DNA from: Manis javanica
Lineage: Eukaryota > Chordata > Mammalia > Pholidota > Manidae
NCBI RefSeq assembly: GCF_040802235.1
Contig: NC_133161.1
Coordinates: forward strand, 145,319,121 to 145,383,120
Direction of reading: 5' to 3'
DNA length: 64,000 bases
Positions 22,601 through 34,600 of the stretch are shown here, in pieces; position 1 is the stretch's first letter, and each line of letters opens with the position of its first letter. Position numbers and translations under genes: made by a program. The notes under the pieces were generated by a model, which saw nothing but the letters and a program-made list of their open reading frames with translations, was not told the origin of the DNA and made no database searches.

Positions 22601-25600
22601 CTCCGTTCATGTGCTGGGGAATCTGCTCCTTCTCCTTCAGGGCTGCTTCAAGTGTTGGGATCACAGGTGCAGCCTAGCTGGGTGAGGGTCTTTCATGGGT
22701 GCTCCTGGGGTAGAAACAAGTGTATTAAGCCTCATTCTGTGAAGATATTTGTATGTCAGGATCATCTGTGAAATATGCCCTGTGTAATGTATTACTAACA
22801 AAAAGGTCCTAATGTTTGCAAATGAAATACTCTTTTTATAGCTCAGAGTTTTTTACTCCTGTAATGCTACTCTCACTCAAATTTTTAGTACTGCTTATTA
22901 TTATGAGAGAGATAGATCCATGTTGTAAGTAGAAATAAGAATTCCCTAGGGCTCCCCTCCCAGCCTGTAAAGCATTTCCTACTGATGACCCCTTCCCATG
23001 CCTTACAATGTACTGCCTGCAGGAGGGCAGAGAGGCGAGGTATTACTGCCAACAGGCTGAGAAGTCTTGCTACCAGTCTGTGGAAAGCATCACGCCTCTA
23101 ATGCCATCTGATCTGGAGGGCGTGGCAGAAAGACAGGGTGAAGATGGGAGATGGCTCAAAAGTTGTGAGCGTGAGTCCCCAGAGTGAGTGTTACGTTTTA
23201 TCTTCAGTGTAAGAGATGAAAATGTGTGGACTGCATTTCACCATTTGTATTTGTATAAAATGAGCCACAAAGCCTTGTGCGGGTGCAAGGATTGCCTGGC
23301 GGATGTTCTCCTCATTAACTGAGTACCCACTGGTTTTTGATCACGGTGACGATGGCGACTCTGCCGCCTGCACAGACCAGGGTCTCTGGAGTCCAGACTC
23401 CCAGGTCTGGTGCCAGGGATCTTAGATTTCCCCGATGTTGTGCACCCTCCAGGATGATTATGTGTTATACTACTACGCCAACCTCAGCGTGCCTGTGGGA
23501 CGCTTCCAGAACCGTGCGCGCTTGGTGGGGGACGTCGCACACAAGGATGGTTCTCTCCTGCTCCAAGATGTGCAAGAGGCTGACCAAGGAACCTACACGT
23601 GCGCGATGCGCCTTGAAAGGGAGAGCCTTGTGTTTCAAAAGGCCGTGGTCCTGTACGTGCTGCCCGAGGGGCCCAAAGGTGCGTGACTGCCTACTCAGAC
23701 GAGGGCACCGGGGCGTGAGGTTTGGTGTGCAGGAGGGACGGGAACTGATCGGGTGAGCAATGCCGGCCTTTGGGCTAGGGGCTTACCGCAGAGCAAGTCC
23801 TCAAAAAGTGCTCTTCACGTAACAGCAGTGACGATATGTATGTTATTACTTGAAGCATAAAGGCGTTCTCGTGAAATGCTGTGGAGGAAGCATTGTTCTC
23901 TTCATTTTGCAGATGAAGTAACTGAGGCCCAGAGAGGTTACACGACGTATGCTTAGTAAACGCACGTTCGGTATTGCACCCTGGCACGTCTGACAAAAAG
24001 CCTGTTGTTTTTATTGCACCCTGACACTTCCCATCTGGTATCCACATTGGTGCCTGTCCGTATTTTATAGGTCCTATATGTTAAGTGTTCTGGGGAATAC
24101 AGAAGAAGTGAGCGGATCTCTCGAACTTCTTTGGACCTCATTTTCCCATCTGGTGATGGAGGGCGTGTCTTCAGTGACTGGTTTTAAAACTGTGCTCTTC
24201 AGTACCCTTAAGGTCCAAGGAACGGGGAGGCTGCGCAGGGGGTGAGAACAGGGCATGGGGTTGATGGAGGAGCTAGTCAGGCACGAGCTCCTTAGGGGTG
24301 CCCTGTTCTCTGTGATGGCACCCCTCACACACGTTCAGTTGTGTCTTCCCTCTCACCTGGGTCTGCGTTCTTTGTCCTCTGACCGCCCCCGGGCACAGTG
24401 CGGACACAGAGTCAGCAATCAATAAATGTTCGTTGAATGAACGAAATTCTTGTATTAGCATCCCTCACTTGAATCTGGTTTCTAAAAAATGGAGTTGTAG
24501 AAGGAATTGTAGAAGGTGGCCTCCAGCCTGTCTCAATTTTTCCTACTTTGTTTCCATTGGCATTTTTTTTTTCTTTTGATTCCAAAGCTATGTTTCTTTT
24601 GAACAAGGAAATGAATCAGCTGCCTGTGTTCTCCAAGGATTATCTCTGGGCTACCCCTTTCTGCTTTGTCCCAGGGTGCCATGCCCGAACACTCATCCAT
24701 ACACACACAGCCTGCCTCAACGGGCACCTTTTCCTGCCTAAAAGAGACATGGAAGGCATGAACTGAAAGGAGCCAGTTAAAGAGTTGAATAATCCGTGGA
24801 AAAGGCTAGAACAATTTTAGGGGTGGTCAGATACTTCCCCAGTAGCCAGGGGAGCAACTTTTATTTATTTTTCCCTCCAGCGAGAGGGGGACTAGATCCA
24901 ACTCCTAAAAATTTGCCTCGTGGCTAGCAGGCAGTTGCAGCTTGCCTGATGGAGGTGGTTTTCTCCCGTGTGAAAACTCTCTGTGCAGCTCTCTATAATT
25001 TTCTCTACAAAGTTTGCACCTCAGTTTATAATTTTTCTTTTCTATGACCACCTCAATTCCTTTTTTCATAGTTCTTATTTTAAGTGCTATAGACAATATG
25101 CTCACAACTAAAAATAATATTAACTGTGGCTCTAGAACCAGCCATCCTTCCACTTACGAGAGGTGGTACCGTACGTGAGTGAGAGAGCTTACGCTTCGTT
25201 TTCACAGAGGCCTGGGTTCGAGTGCTGGCGCTACCTTTTACTGGCCATGTGGCCTTGGGCTCCTTCACTCACTTCCTCTGTAAAATGGCAGAGTCCTACT
25301 GCATATCTCAAAATATTGGACTGACTGTGTGTTCTGTTGCATACAAGGCGTCTAACATGTGCCTGGTACATCGAAAGGATCAGAATGATCAGTTATTATT
25401 CTGCATTTAAAAAATAGAGTTCAGTTCTTCATGTACTAGTAGATTTAGAGGAGGTTCCTTCCCTGCTGGTATTCTTTGGAGTGAATCTGTATTACTTTCA
25501 AAGTCATTCCCTCCACGGAGTTTCCAGTTCATAATAATTTCCTTTTGCTTTCCCCTCTTTGTGCCTCTCTCCTGCCTGGCAGGAAGTTAATGTTCTCCCA

Positions 25601-28600
25601 GGGAGGCGATTGGGATGAAAGGGTCGGCTTATGCACAGTGTTTATTCTCTCATGAGCTTTGCTTAATGTTCTTTTGAAGGAACCCTGTCCGGTTAAGACC
25701 TAGGCGTGTGTTGCTCTAAATACCAGGCTTCTTGTTATTTCTTAACTGACTCTGTGCTTGGTCTGCGTAGAGCGTCACTGAAGATCATGGACATCTTTCT
25801 TGACTGTTTTCCTTTTCAGGGACCTTGTGAAGTGACTTATGCAGCAGACATGTAGTGGGGTCAGACACCCACCCAAATAAACAGAAGGAAGAGCCTAGGA
25901 GTTGGAAGCTCAGAAGCAGTTCGGGAAGGGGGATCAGTTGGGGGTGGGGCTGGGGGCTGGGATTGAAACAGGAAGAAAAGTCAAGAGGAAAGCTATCTTT
26001 TGTGTTGGTCTAATTAGCAAGGAGTCCTGTGACCTGTACTATAGCCAGAACTGTCTTGAGCAAGTCCTAAGGCAATTTGTAAAAAAATAAAACGAGTTGA
26101 AGAAAGTCCCCCGTGATTCAGTTTTTCAGCTCAGAGAGCCAGTGCGTTATATAGAAGAACAAAAGATATATGACTTTCCACTTCCTGTTGATGTTGAGCA
26201 GATGTGGGCATCCACGTCGTGATCAGAAAGTGGGGGCTTTCACGATGTTCTGTACTTCGGTATAAACTTGAAGTTAAACTTTCAGTATAAATATGAATCG
26301 GGGCTCTTGGGACACATTCTGGAAAAGGAGAAGGAGAGGAGACTTAAAGGGAGTCAGAAAGTGTTTGTTGCAGTATAAAGACCAAGACCTCTCAGACGTC
26401 ATGCGTGTGGGTAGCTAGAGCGCATTCGTATTCTCCTACCCTCGGGTGTTGTGTTGGTTTGCGTGCGAGGCCTCTGAGTATGTTGTCCAACACAGGGGCC
26501 TCTGTGGAGGGAATGTGTACGGTACTTGGAGGTGACATTCATTTTACTGCCGACCGTCTTTGGTAAAGATTCTCTCTTCTAGAAGTGCTCTGGCCTTTGT
26601 AGATTATATCTTGGGTGTGACGCGAGTTGCCATTTTATCCCCAGAGCTCATGGTCCCGGTGGGTGACTCGATTCGGCTGGGATGTGTTCTCCAGAGCACC
26701 CATGAGAGACGCACGACCAGGGTGGACTGGGTGTTTGCACCCGGAAAGCGCTCCAAGGTAAGGCGGAGCCATCGCTGCAGAGTCACAGCCCCAGGCCAGG
26801 GGGACTGGCCGAGGGCGCAGGGGGTGGTGGCACAAAGGCTTGGGCTTTGGAGCTTGTCAGGACTGGGCCTCCAGGCTCAGCCACTTGGCTGGGCAAGTCC
26901 AGCTTCCCGCTGGGAAAGATGACCCTAATGAAGCTGATGCTGAAGGAGAGGACGATGCTGCTGCTGCTCAATGTTCAGGGTTGTCAAGATGCATATATGA
27001 GGACAGCTTCGCAGTTCAGTTGTAGACTCGTGTCAAGTGCCTATTAGAAATCCAAGTGCAAATATAGTTGAGGAAAATGTGAAGGTGGACTTCACTTCTT
27101 TTTACTGGAGAAGTGCAGAAAGTTGAAAGTCCCACGTTTCCTTCCTCTTTGCTCATCCCTCTCTCGCGATGAACAGCTCTTCATGGTTCCGTGGCATCCT
27201 TCACAAGTACACATGCCTGCACACGTGTGTGTACACGACTTGTTATCTAATACTTTCTGGTAATGCCTTTGCTGCCTACATACAGGGCCTTATGGGTGCT
27301 GAGACCCCCCTCAGCCTTCCCCGTGCCTCCTCTCCCCAGTCCCTGCAGTCGTGGATGTTCTGCCTTCCCTTCCAGGAGGAGATTGTGTTACGCTCTTTCC
27401 CCAAACTCAGTGTACCTGTGGGGTACTCCCAGAGCTGGGGCCGCTTCCAGAACCGTGTCACCTTGGTGGGGAACATTTCCCGCAACGATGGGTCCATCAT
27501 GCTCCAAGGAGTGAAGGAGCCTGATGGAGGAAACTACACCTGCAGTATCCACCTGGGCAGCCTGACCTTCAGGAAGACCATCATGTTGCACGTGATCCCG
27601 AAAGAGCCCCTAAGTACGTAACATCCGGTTGTTGGGGGGAACCGGATGAGGGACCTCAGAGCTGGTAGGCAGGGCCTAGTAGGAGAGTTCTACGGGAGGA
27701 CTCCGGTGAGGCCGGAGAGGTTTCCAGGGTGCAAAATTTAAGGACACTTCCCTCACAGGCGCTGTGCTTGCACAGCCCCGATAAGCCCAGGGTGAGTTCC
27801 CGTCAGGTACCTGTACCACCCTGTGAGGCATAACTCCTGAAACTGGGGGCCCAAGGCACCTTGCTTGCCTCACCCTAGTTCTGGTCCTGATGTTGGTCTG
27901 GGAAAAAGGAACTAATATTTAGTGAACACCAGTTCTCTGCTGGAAGTCAGTCATTGCCAGTAGAATACACCGATTTAAAGATACAGGAGCTCAGTGATGG
28001 ATTGGAGTGATGTCCAAAGTCATTTTTATTTACTTGGCTTCAAGGGAGATGCTGTATACTTGTAGGGGAAGGGGAGATGATCCTGAATTGGTGAGAGACA
28101 GCAAAGAACAGAGAGAAAACAAGAAGGGATCAGAACCCAAAATAGGGAGAGGTTTCTGATCAAAGGTTCTGTGTTCTGGCAAACACGGCACATTATGGCC
28201 AGCAGTGTGTAGAAGAAAGACTCAATTGTGTTTAAGAGAGGTTGATAAGTGAGGTATTAAAGTTAAGCCATAACCCAGTTAGCAGTCAGGATGTGGCCTG
28301 TGGACTCTGCCTTTTGCTAGGCTCGGGGCTGGCTGTGGTTGGTCGGGGGTGGGGATGGGGTGCGGATGGAACACAGCTCAATACTTCCGCCCAGAAACTT
28401 ATGTCCAGGCACCTTCTTATTCATAGTAAAGGGTTCCAGCTGGACAGGGGAGCAGCACAGATGGATTTTTTTCACTCTCAGAAGTCTTATCTCCACTTCA
28501 CAGAGAAAATAAAAGCCATTTGTGGCACTTGTTCAACTTCCAAGTCCCCCCAAACACACCTCCACCTGCTCCTTGTCTCTGCCTGCGCTGTAAGCTCCCT

Positions 28601-31600
28601 TCGGCCCTGGGCTCAGGTGCCAGTCTCTCCTTTCTGAAGCTCGCAACAGGGTTCTTAAAGCCCTCTCTTTCCACTGGCTCCTGCTGTTCAGCCTATACTA
28701 TGCTCAGCAACTCCTCGTACCTTCTGTCCTTGTCTACTTTAGCCCTCATCCTAGGTCTTTCTTTTTCTTGGAGCACCTTCACTGAGCTACAACTCGTATA
28801 CCACACAATTCACCCACTTCAAGTGTACAACCCAATGGTTATGAATATATTAAGAGTCGGGCAACTTCCAGCGTAATCAAGTATCTATTTGTTGGCATAG
28901 TCCAGTGGTTTGCTGAAGGGCTATACACGGCGTCTCCTGTCTCACCTCCTGCTAACTCCCCAGGGCACTGCATTCTGGCTTTTCTCTCTAGCTCTGCCCT
29001 AGCTGGGATCATCAGTGAGACTCTAATTGTTCCTCCTTAGCTGCCTTTACCGTAGCAGTATCGATCACTATATTGCCTATATAGTCAATATAGTCTATGT
29101 TGGACGCAACTTAGATCTGTCTGTCTAAATCCCACCCAAATATCCCACAGATACTTCCAATGCAACATATCCATACCCCCCCCGGTCACCTGTGCCAGCC
29201 CATCTCCTCAGCTAATGCCACCACCATCTACAGTTATCTAACTGGATGCCTCGGAGCAGTACCTGCTTCTTCCCTTGCCCAAGACCTCCAGTCTAACAGG
29301 CCAACAAGTCCTGTCATTTCTACTGACTTTGAATCTGCCCTCTTTCCAGTCTAGCACCAACAGCTTGGGTCTGGATGTCCTCACTGCTGACTTGGACTGT
29401 CGGCCTCTAGCCAGTCCCTGCTTCCGTCCCCAGCCCCTGCTCTCATTCCTCATGCAGCTCGCAGAGCCGTCTTGCTAAATCACGAATCTGAGCATTCTGT
29501 TCCAGTGCTGTTTGTACTGTTCCATTGTGATGTTTCAGTGGTTTCTCCATTGCCTACAGAAACACAGACAACCCCCCCTCGTGGGGAAAATCAAGGTCCT
29601 TCATGACTTAGACCCATCATTTGTCCCGCCTAACTCCCCACCATACCCACAAATGCCTCCTTTGGGCCAGACCTAGGTAAAGCGCCATCCTGTTGGGCCT
29701 CTAGACCTTGTGCATAAGGTCCCCTCTCCTTCACCAGATTGTCTGCCCAACAAACTTAATGTTTCCTTAAGACTTTCAAACTTTAAAACTTTGGCTGACA
29801 AATTTTCATCTTCTGCTCCCCATAGAAATTGGTAGCTTTTCTCTGTGCTTCTTTGAACACTGTATGGACTTCTAGCATAGCACCTGTAGTGTCTGTGGTT
29901 TTCTGTATACATGTTTTTGTGTTGCTCTTCTTGAAGGCCAAGGCTGGGCATTATCCGTCTTTGTATCTTCCGTGCCTAGCGACACCTGGCACCCAGGAGG
30001 TGTTCACTGTCTGTGCTGAGAGCGAGTCGAGGATCTGAGTGAAGGGGACCATGTGGGTGGAAGTGCCTCCGATGGCTTTCCTTGGTATCATGACTGTGGG
30101 GCTGAGTGTGGTAGCGTACAGCCTTTTCAGAGACAATCACGATCCCACAGAAAGATCAGCAGCCTATAAAATGTTGTTTCTATGTCATCTGGTAAACCAC
30201 GTTTTACGATAGGATTGTTAATGTAAAAGGAAACCCTGCTGTAGGTGAGGTGCCATTCTTCTTTCCCACCTGCCTTAATCTACACTGAAGGGGCAAGCAG
30301 GGGTGTCAGACTGTGGGTCCCCTCGAATGGGGTGCAGTCTGACCCTCTCCCCCCACTTCCTGCCTTAGCTGTGGCTACTTGGTGTAGAATGGGTGGGGCT
30401 CTCAGCTCTTTTCTGGAATCCTGAGGCCCTGTCATTGCTTTTCTCCTTTCTCAAGCATTGGAGACCCCCGGAGCCCTCAGACCTGAGATCCTGGGCAATA
30501 ATCAGCTGGTGATCATCGTGGGGATTGTCTGCACCACTGTCCTGCTGCTTTCTGTTCTGATACTGGTCATGAGGAAGACCCATGGGAATAAGAGGTATCG
30601 GGCTGCTGCCCTGTCTTGGGCTGGGAGGCTGAGGGGGAAGAGAATTATAGGGCCCTAATGGTGACATTTTCACAGAAGGTGCTATTTGAGAACAGAATCC
30701 TCTGAGGTTGTCACATTAGATGTCATCTCTATAGTGACCCCGCCCCCTTGCTCACTGTGCTCCTGAAAGGCCTTGCACACTCCCACACCACCCCCGTTAG
30801 CTTTGGCATTTTACAAAGATTACCAGCTCTTTTACAAGTGGTGGTCTAAGTGGAGTGTACTTGGAGTATAAATCTTATGCAAGAACTGTAACGGTGCTGT
30901 TCAATGCCTGAGAGAAGAGACTTTTGAATTGCCCACAATGTATGTTTCATATAGAAGCTCAGATCTTGAGGGCTATGAGGGGCTTTATTTAAAGACCACA
31001 TTCTAATTATGAAAGACAATTTTTGAATGGATACCCTCAGGTCCCAAATTATTTATTGTTGAAATGTGTTTTTAAAGGCTTGAATTTCATCAGTAGTTCT
31101 TCCAGTATCTAAGAAATGCCCAGGTGCTCTGACACAGGCACCTGCTCCCAGGTCCATGTCCCTCAGTTTACCCAGTTATTGAATATATAATATGTTCCCA
31201 AGGCACGTTGACTCTCTTGTTGAAACAATGTCAATGGGAAAGCGCCCCATCAAGATTAAGTAGAGCTGACTTGTGAGCCCCCCTTCCCCATGGAACATGG
31301 ACACCACAGAAATCGCTTGCACCAGCTAGGTCTGCACTATCATTCCCTAGGGGCTTTCTGACTTGGTTTTGAACTTTGGTGGCCTCTCTAAGGGTCTCTG
31401 CTCTGGGCATGCAGACTCACTGAACCAAGAGTTAGACAGCCTGGGCTCCAGGTCAGCTCACTTCTCCACTTTGACCTCAGTTTTCCTCAAAATGAAGAGT
31501 AGCGCTTTTGTGACTACTAGTTTATTCTAAAGAAATCATCAGACCGATATGCTGAGGGTTGTGCATAAACATGCTCACTGTAGCATTGGTTATGATTCAG

Positions 31601-34600
31601 AACTGGAATCATCCTCAGGATCTGTCAGAAAGGTAATCACTTCAGCAGATATACTAAATAGATTTTCTGTGAGTATTCTTACCCTTGCATTGAGAGGGGT
31701 TTGGAAAGATAATTCTAAATTACGAATAGTGGTATTTGGGATAAAAGAGAAGGTGGGTGGGTCCCATGAGAGTAGGGGGTTTACTGGAACTTCAACTTCC
31801 AACTGTCTGTGTATCTGTATTATTTGAGAAAGAATTACTTTACAATGAGAACATACACCTGTAATCAGGAATTATGATAAAAATATTTCCCTTTTGAGCC
31901 AAAAAAATATGGTTCTTTTCTAGCTTTAACCCTAATTTTTTTTTATGGCTCTACCTTAGGCCAAAATAGAAAACGGAAATATATTCAGTGGCAAATGCAG
32001 AGGGCACACGGTCAAGAGGTCAAAGGCCATGGGCTAGGAAGGGGCCGGATTGCCTGGGGTGTCTGTGGGGATGGTCATGCAGGGCATCCCCCTGGACCGC
32101 CCAGGAGCGCTTTGAATTGGTGTCTCGCTGAGCTTCTGCTGCCCCCTGCTGGCTCAGCCACGTCTCCCTAGTCCATGGAAACGATAAAAGCTCATCAATC
32201 CCATAGCCCTTCCCTCCTATGGATGGAAAGATGTTAGAGTGATAATAAGGAAGTCAAAGCTGTTGCTCAGCCCAATCTATCTCCAGAATGCCTTCCTGCA
32301 CTCCGCTAGGAGATGCACTTCTCAGATCTCAAGGTGAGCAGGGTTAGCACCAGCTGTAGGCTGACCAGAGAGTTGTCCCTCCCCTGGGCTGTCTCTCCCC
32401 AAGCTCTCTGGGGCCCGGATGTACGGTGCTGGCTCGCTAATTCCACACGCTTTTCATGCCTTGCAGTTCAGTACCTTCCACAGCCCTGGTGAAAAGCCTG
32501 GAGAACACAAAGAAGGCTCATCCAGAGGTAAGCAAAGAACTCTGTTTTGCTGGCCCAGGTAAAGGGGGTGAGGCGGACGCTGCCCCCGCACCAGGGTGGT
32601 GCCATTGTCATTCTGCTCATCAGTGCCTCGCAGCCTGGCACGGAGCCTGGGCCCAGGAGATCTTCATCACTGCAGGGAGAGTCCAGGGAGTGGGCCGGTG
32701 GGGTGGGCAGAAAGTGCCCCTTTAAGCTCAGCTCTGCCACCTCCCTGAGCCTCAGTTTCCTCATCAGTAAGGATCAAATAACAGGATGAGATGTGGGTGC
32801 CTCATAATCTGTGAGGCCCTGGGTTAAATATAAGGCAGAATCACGGAACATTCTGACGTTCAGTGAAGGAGTCAATGGTTAAGTTTAACTCTGCGGACCT
32901 TTAGAAAGAGAACCCCAAGAAGGACTGCTCCCTGCTGGTTTGAAAGGGAGCTATAAATAATTGCCCCTAGGGCCTGGAAGTGGCTTCATTTCCTTGGACT
33001 GCTCTTTCTTTCTTTTTTTTTAAAAAGCTTTAAAAATTCCTCTTAGGATATTGACTTTTCCTTCTTTGGGGCTGTTTGTGAGTAGGGTTTCTCATGACGC
33101 AGTGCAGGAGCCTCCAGAGGCCTCCACACTGTCCCTGGAGGGCACTGCTTCCCCAGTGACACGGGCGGGAATCGCAAAGTGCCACCAACCTCACAGATGT
33201 GAGGCTCCGCGAGGGCTGTCCCTGCAAACCCTCTGAAAGAGATGACAATTAGCTGCTGATTAATACCATCCTGCCATGCCTCTAATTAGAAGGAAATAAC
33301 CAGAGAGTACAAACAATTTGGCAAGATAAGGATTCCCTGCTGCTGCCTAAACACCCATCCAAACAAAGACGTTTGTCTTTTGAAGCAGAGAATTTGGTTC
33401 TTTAGATGGTGCTCTTTGCTGATGAGTTAGTTTTCTTTTTCTGGAAGAATGAGGACTGAATTATCCTTATGGAGGATCATTCCCTAGCTCTCAGTAGCCC
33501 TCTGAAACTCCTGGTTTTGGTGATTGATGCCCTATGAATATTATTAGTAGGTGGCCTTTTCTCTGGCATGCAGCATCCATTGATTTTTAGGGGCAAATGC
33601 TTTTACCATTTTCTCCTCTAGAAACATATTTACTCCTCAATAACTACACGGGAGCTGATCGAGGAAGAGGAATCGATTGGAAAGTCAGAGGCCACCTACA
33701 TGACCATGGTCAGAACGATTCTGGTCCAGCCTGGTGTCCGGAGGAGGGGGTAGGGGGTACAGGGAGGGGGTGGGGGGAGGAGGAGGAGGAGGACGTGGGA
33801 GGTGAAGGTGGGAAGGAGGGGCCGGCAAACTCTGGGTGCGGATGTTGAGGGGACACTGCTGGGGGTGGAGGCTTTTCCGAGGAGGGAGGTCTGTCTGAAA
33901 AGCTAAAGCTCTGCTGGGCAGAAGAGTAATGCCCAGCTGGCCTCCAGCCCCTCTTGAGTGTTCAGGTCATCCCGGGTGGAAATGATAGACTTTGGTGGTG
34001 CAAAGAGGCCCGGTCATGGGGTAGGCACGGGGCTCTGCTTCAGCGGGGCAGCCCGGGCACACACAGCCCAGTAAGGAGGGTGCTGAGATCCCTGGACAAG
34101 CATTGCGTTGCAAGGGAGCATTTTTCTTCCTGTCAGAAGGTCCCTTCCAGATCTTTTATTCTGTGACTTGTACCTTGATATAATTTAACTGCCAGGAAGG
34201 CTTCACGCCAAAGTCCGTGTAATAATATGGAAGCTGATTCCTTCTTTCTCTTTGCTTAATTCCCCAGGCAAGTAGAAAAGGCACCTGGCATGTAGCAGGT
34301 AGGGACAGGGACAAAAGGAGTGAGCTGGCAGTGGGCATCATGCTACCTGTAGACTAATTACAGGCCCCCAGGCCACGAAGGGAGCCGGGTCCTGCAGATT
34401 CAGGAAGGCTGGCCTCCTCTGTTTGTGGGGTGATGGCCATGTTTTTTTCCTGTTACACCGGCACTGAGGACACATTGACTCTCAGATGACCATGGCAGAG
34501 AAGGGCTCTGCGAGGAAGTGTGGATCAGATACCTGGTTCCACCACGTGGAACAGTAGCTCTGCTCTGAGGTTGCACGGAGTCATTCCCCACCCGCACGCT

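Larger units (their letters stand above)
20700..23690 (+). repeat. JAML: JAML internal duplication, copy 1 (exons 2-3 and flanks)
   Basis: Exons 2-3 and about 1.2 kb of upstream intron resemble 24880-27620. Shared landmarks, in order: tttctctacaaag, attccctcca, ggcaggaagttaa followed by ggatgaaa, ctatagccag or the equivalent ctacagccag, the exons, and a sense MIR after the donor. Edges are approximate because I aligned by eye. Confidence 0.6.
24880..27620 (+). repeat. JAML: JAML internal duplication, copy 2 (exons 4-5 and flanks)
   Basis: This is the counterpart of 20700-23690 with the same order of landmarks (tttctctacaaag near 25002, ggcaggaagttaa near 25579, ctatagccag near 26040). It carries an extra MIR at 25175-25395 absent from the matching place in copy 1, and a much shorter intron between the two Ig exons. 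Confidence 0.6.
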
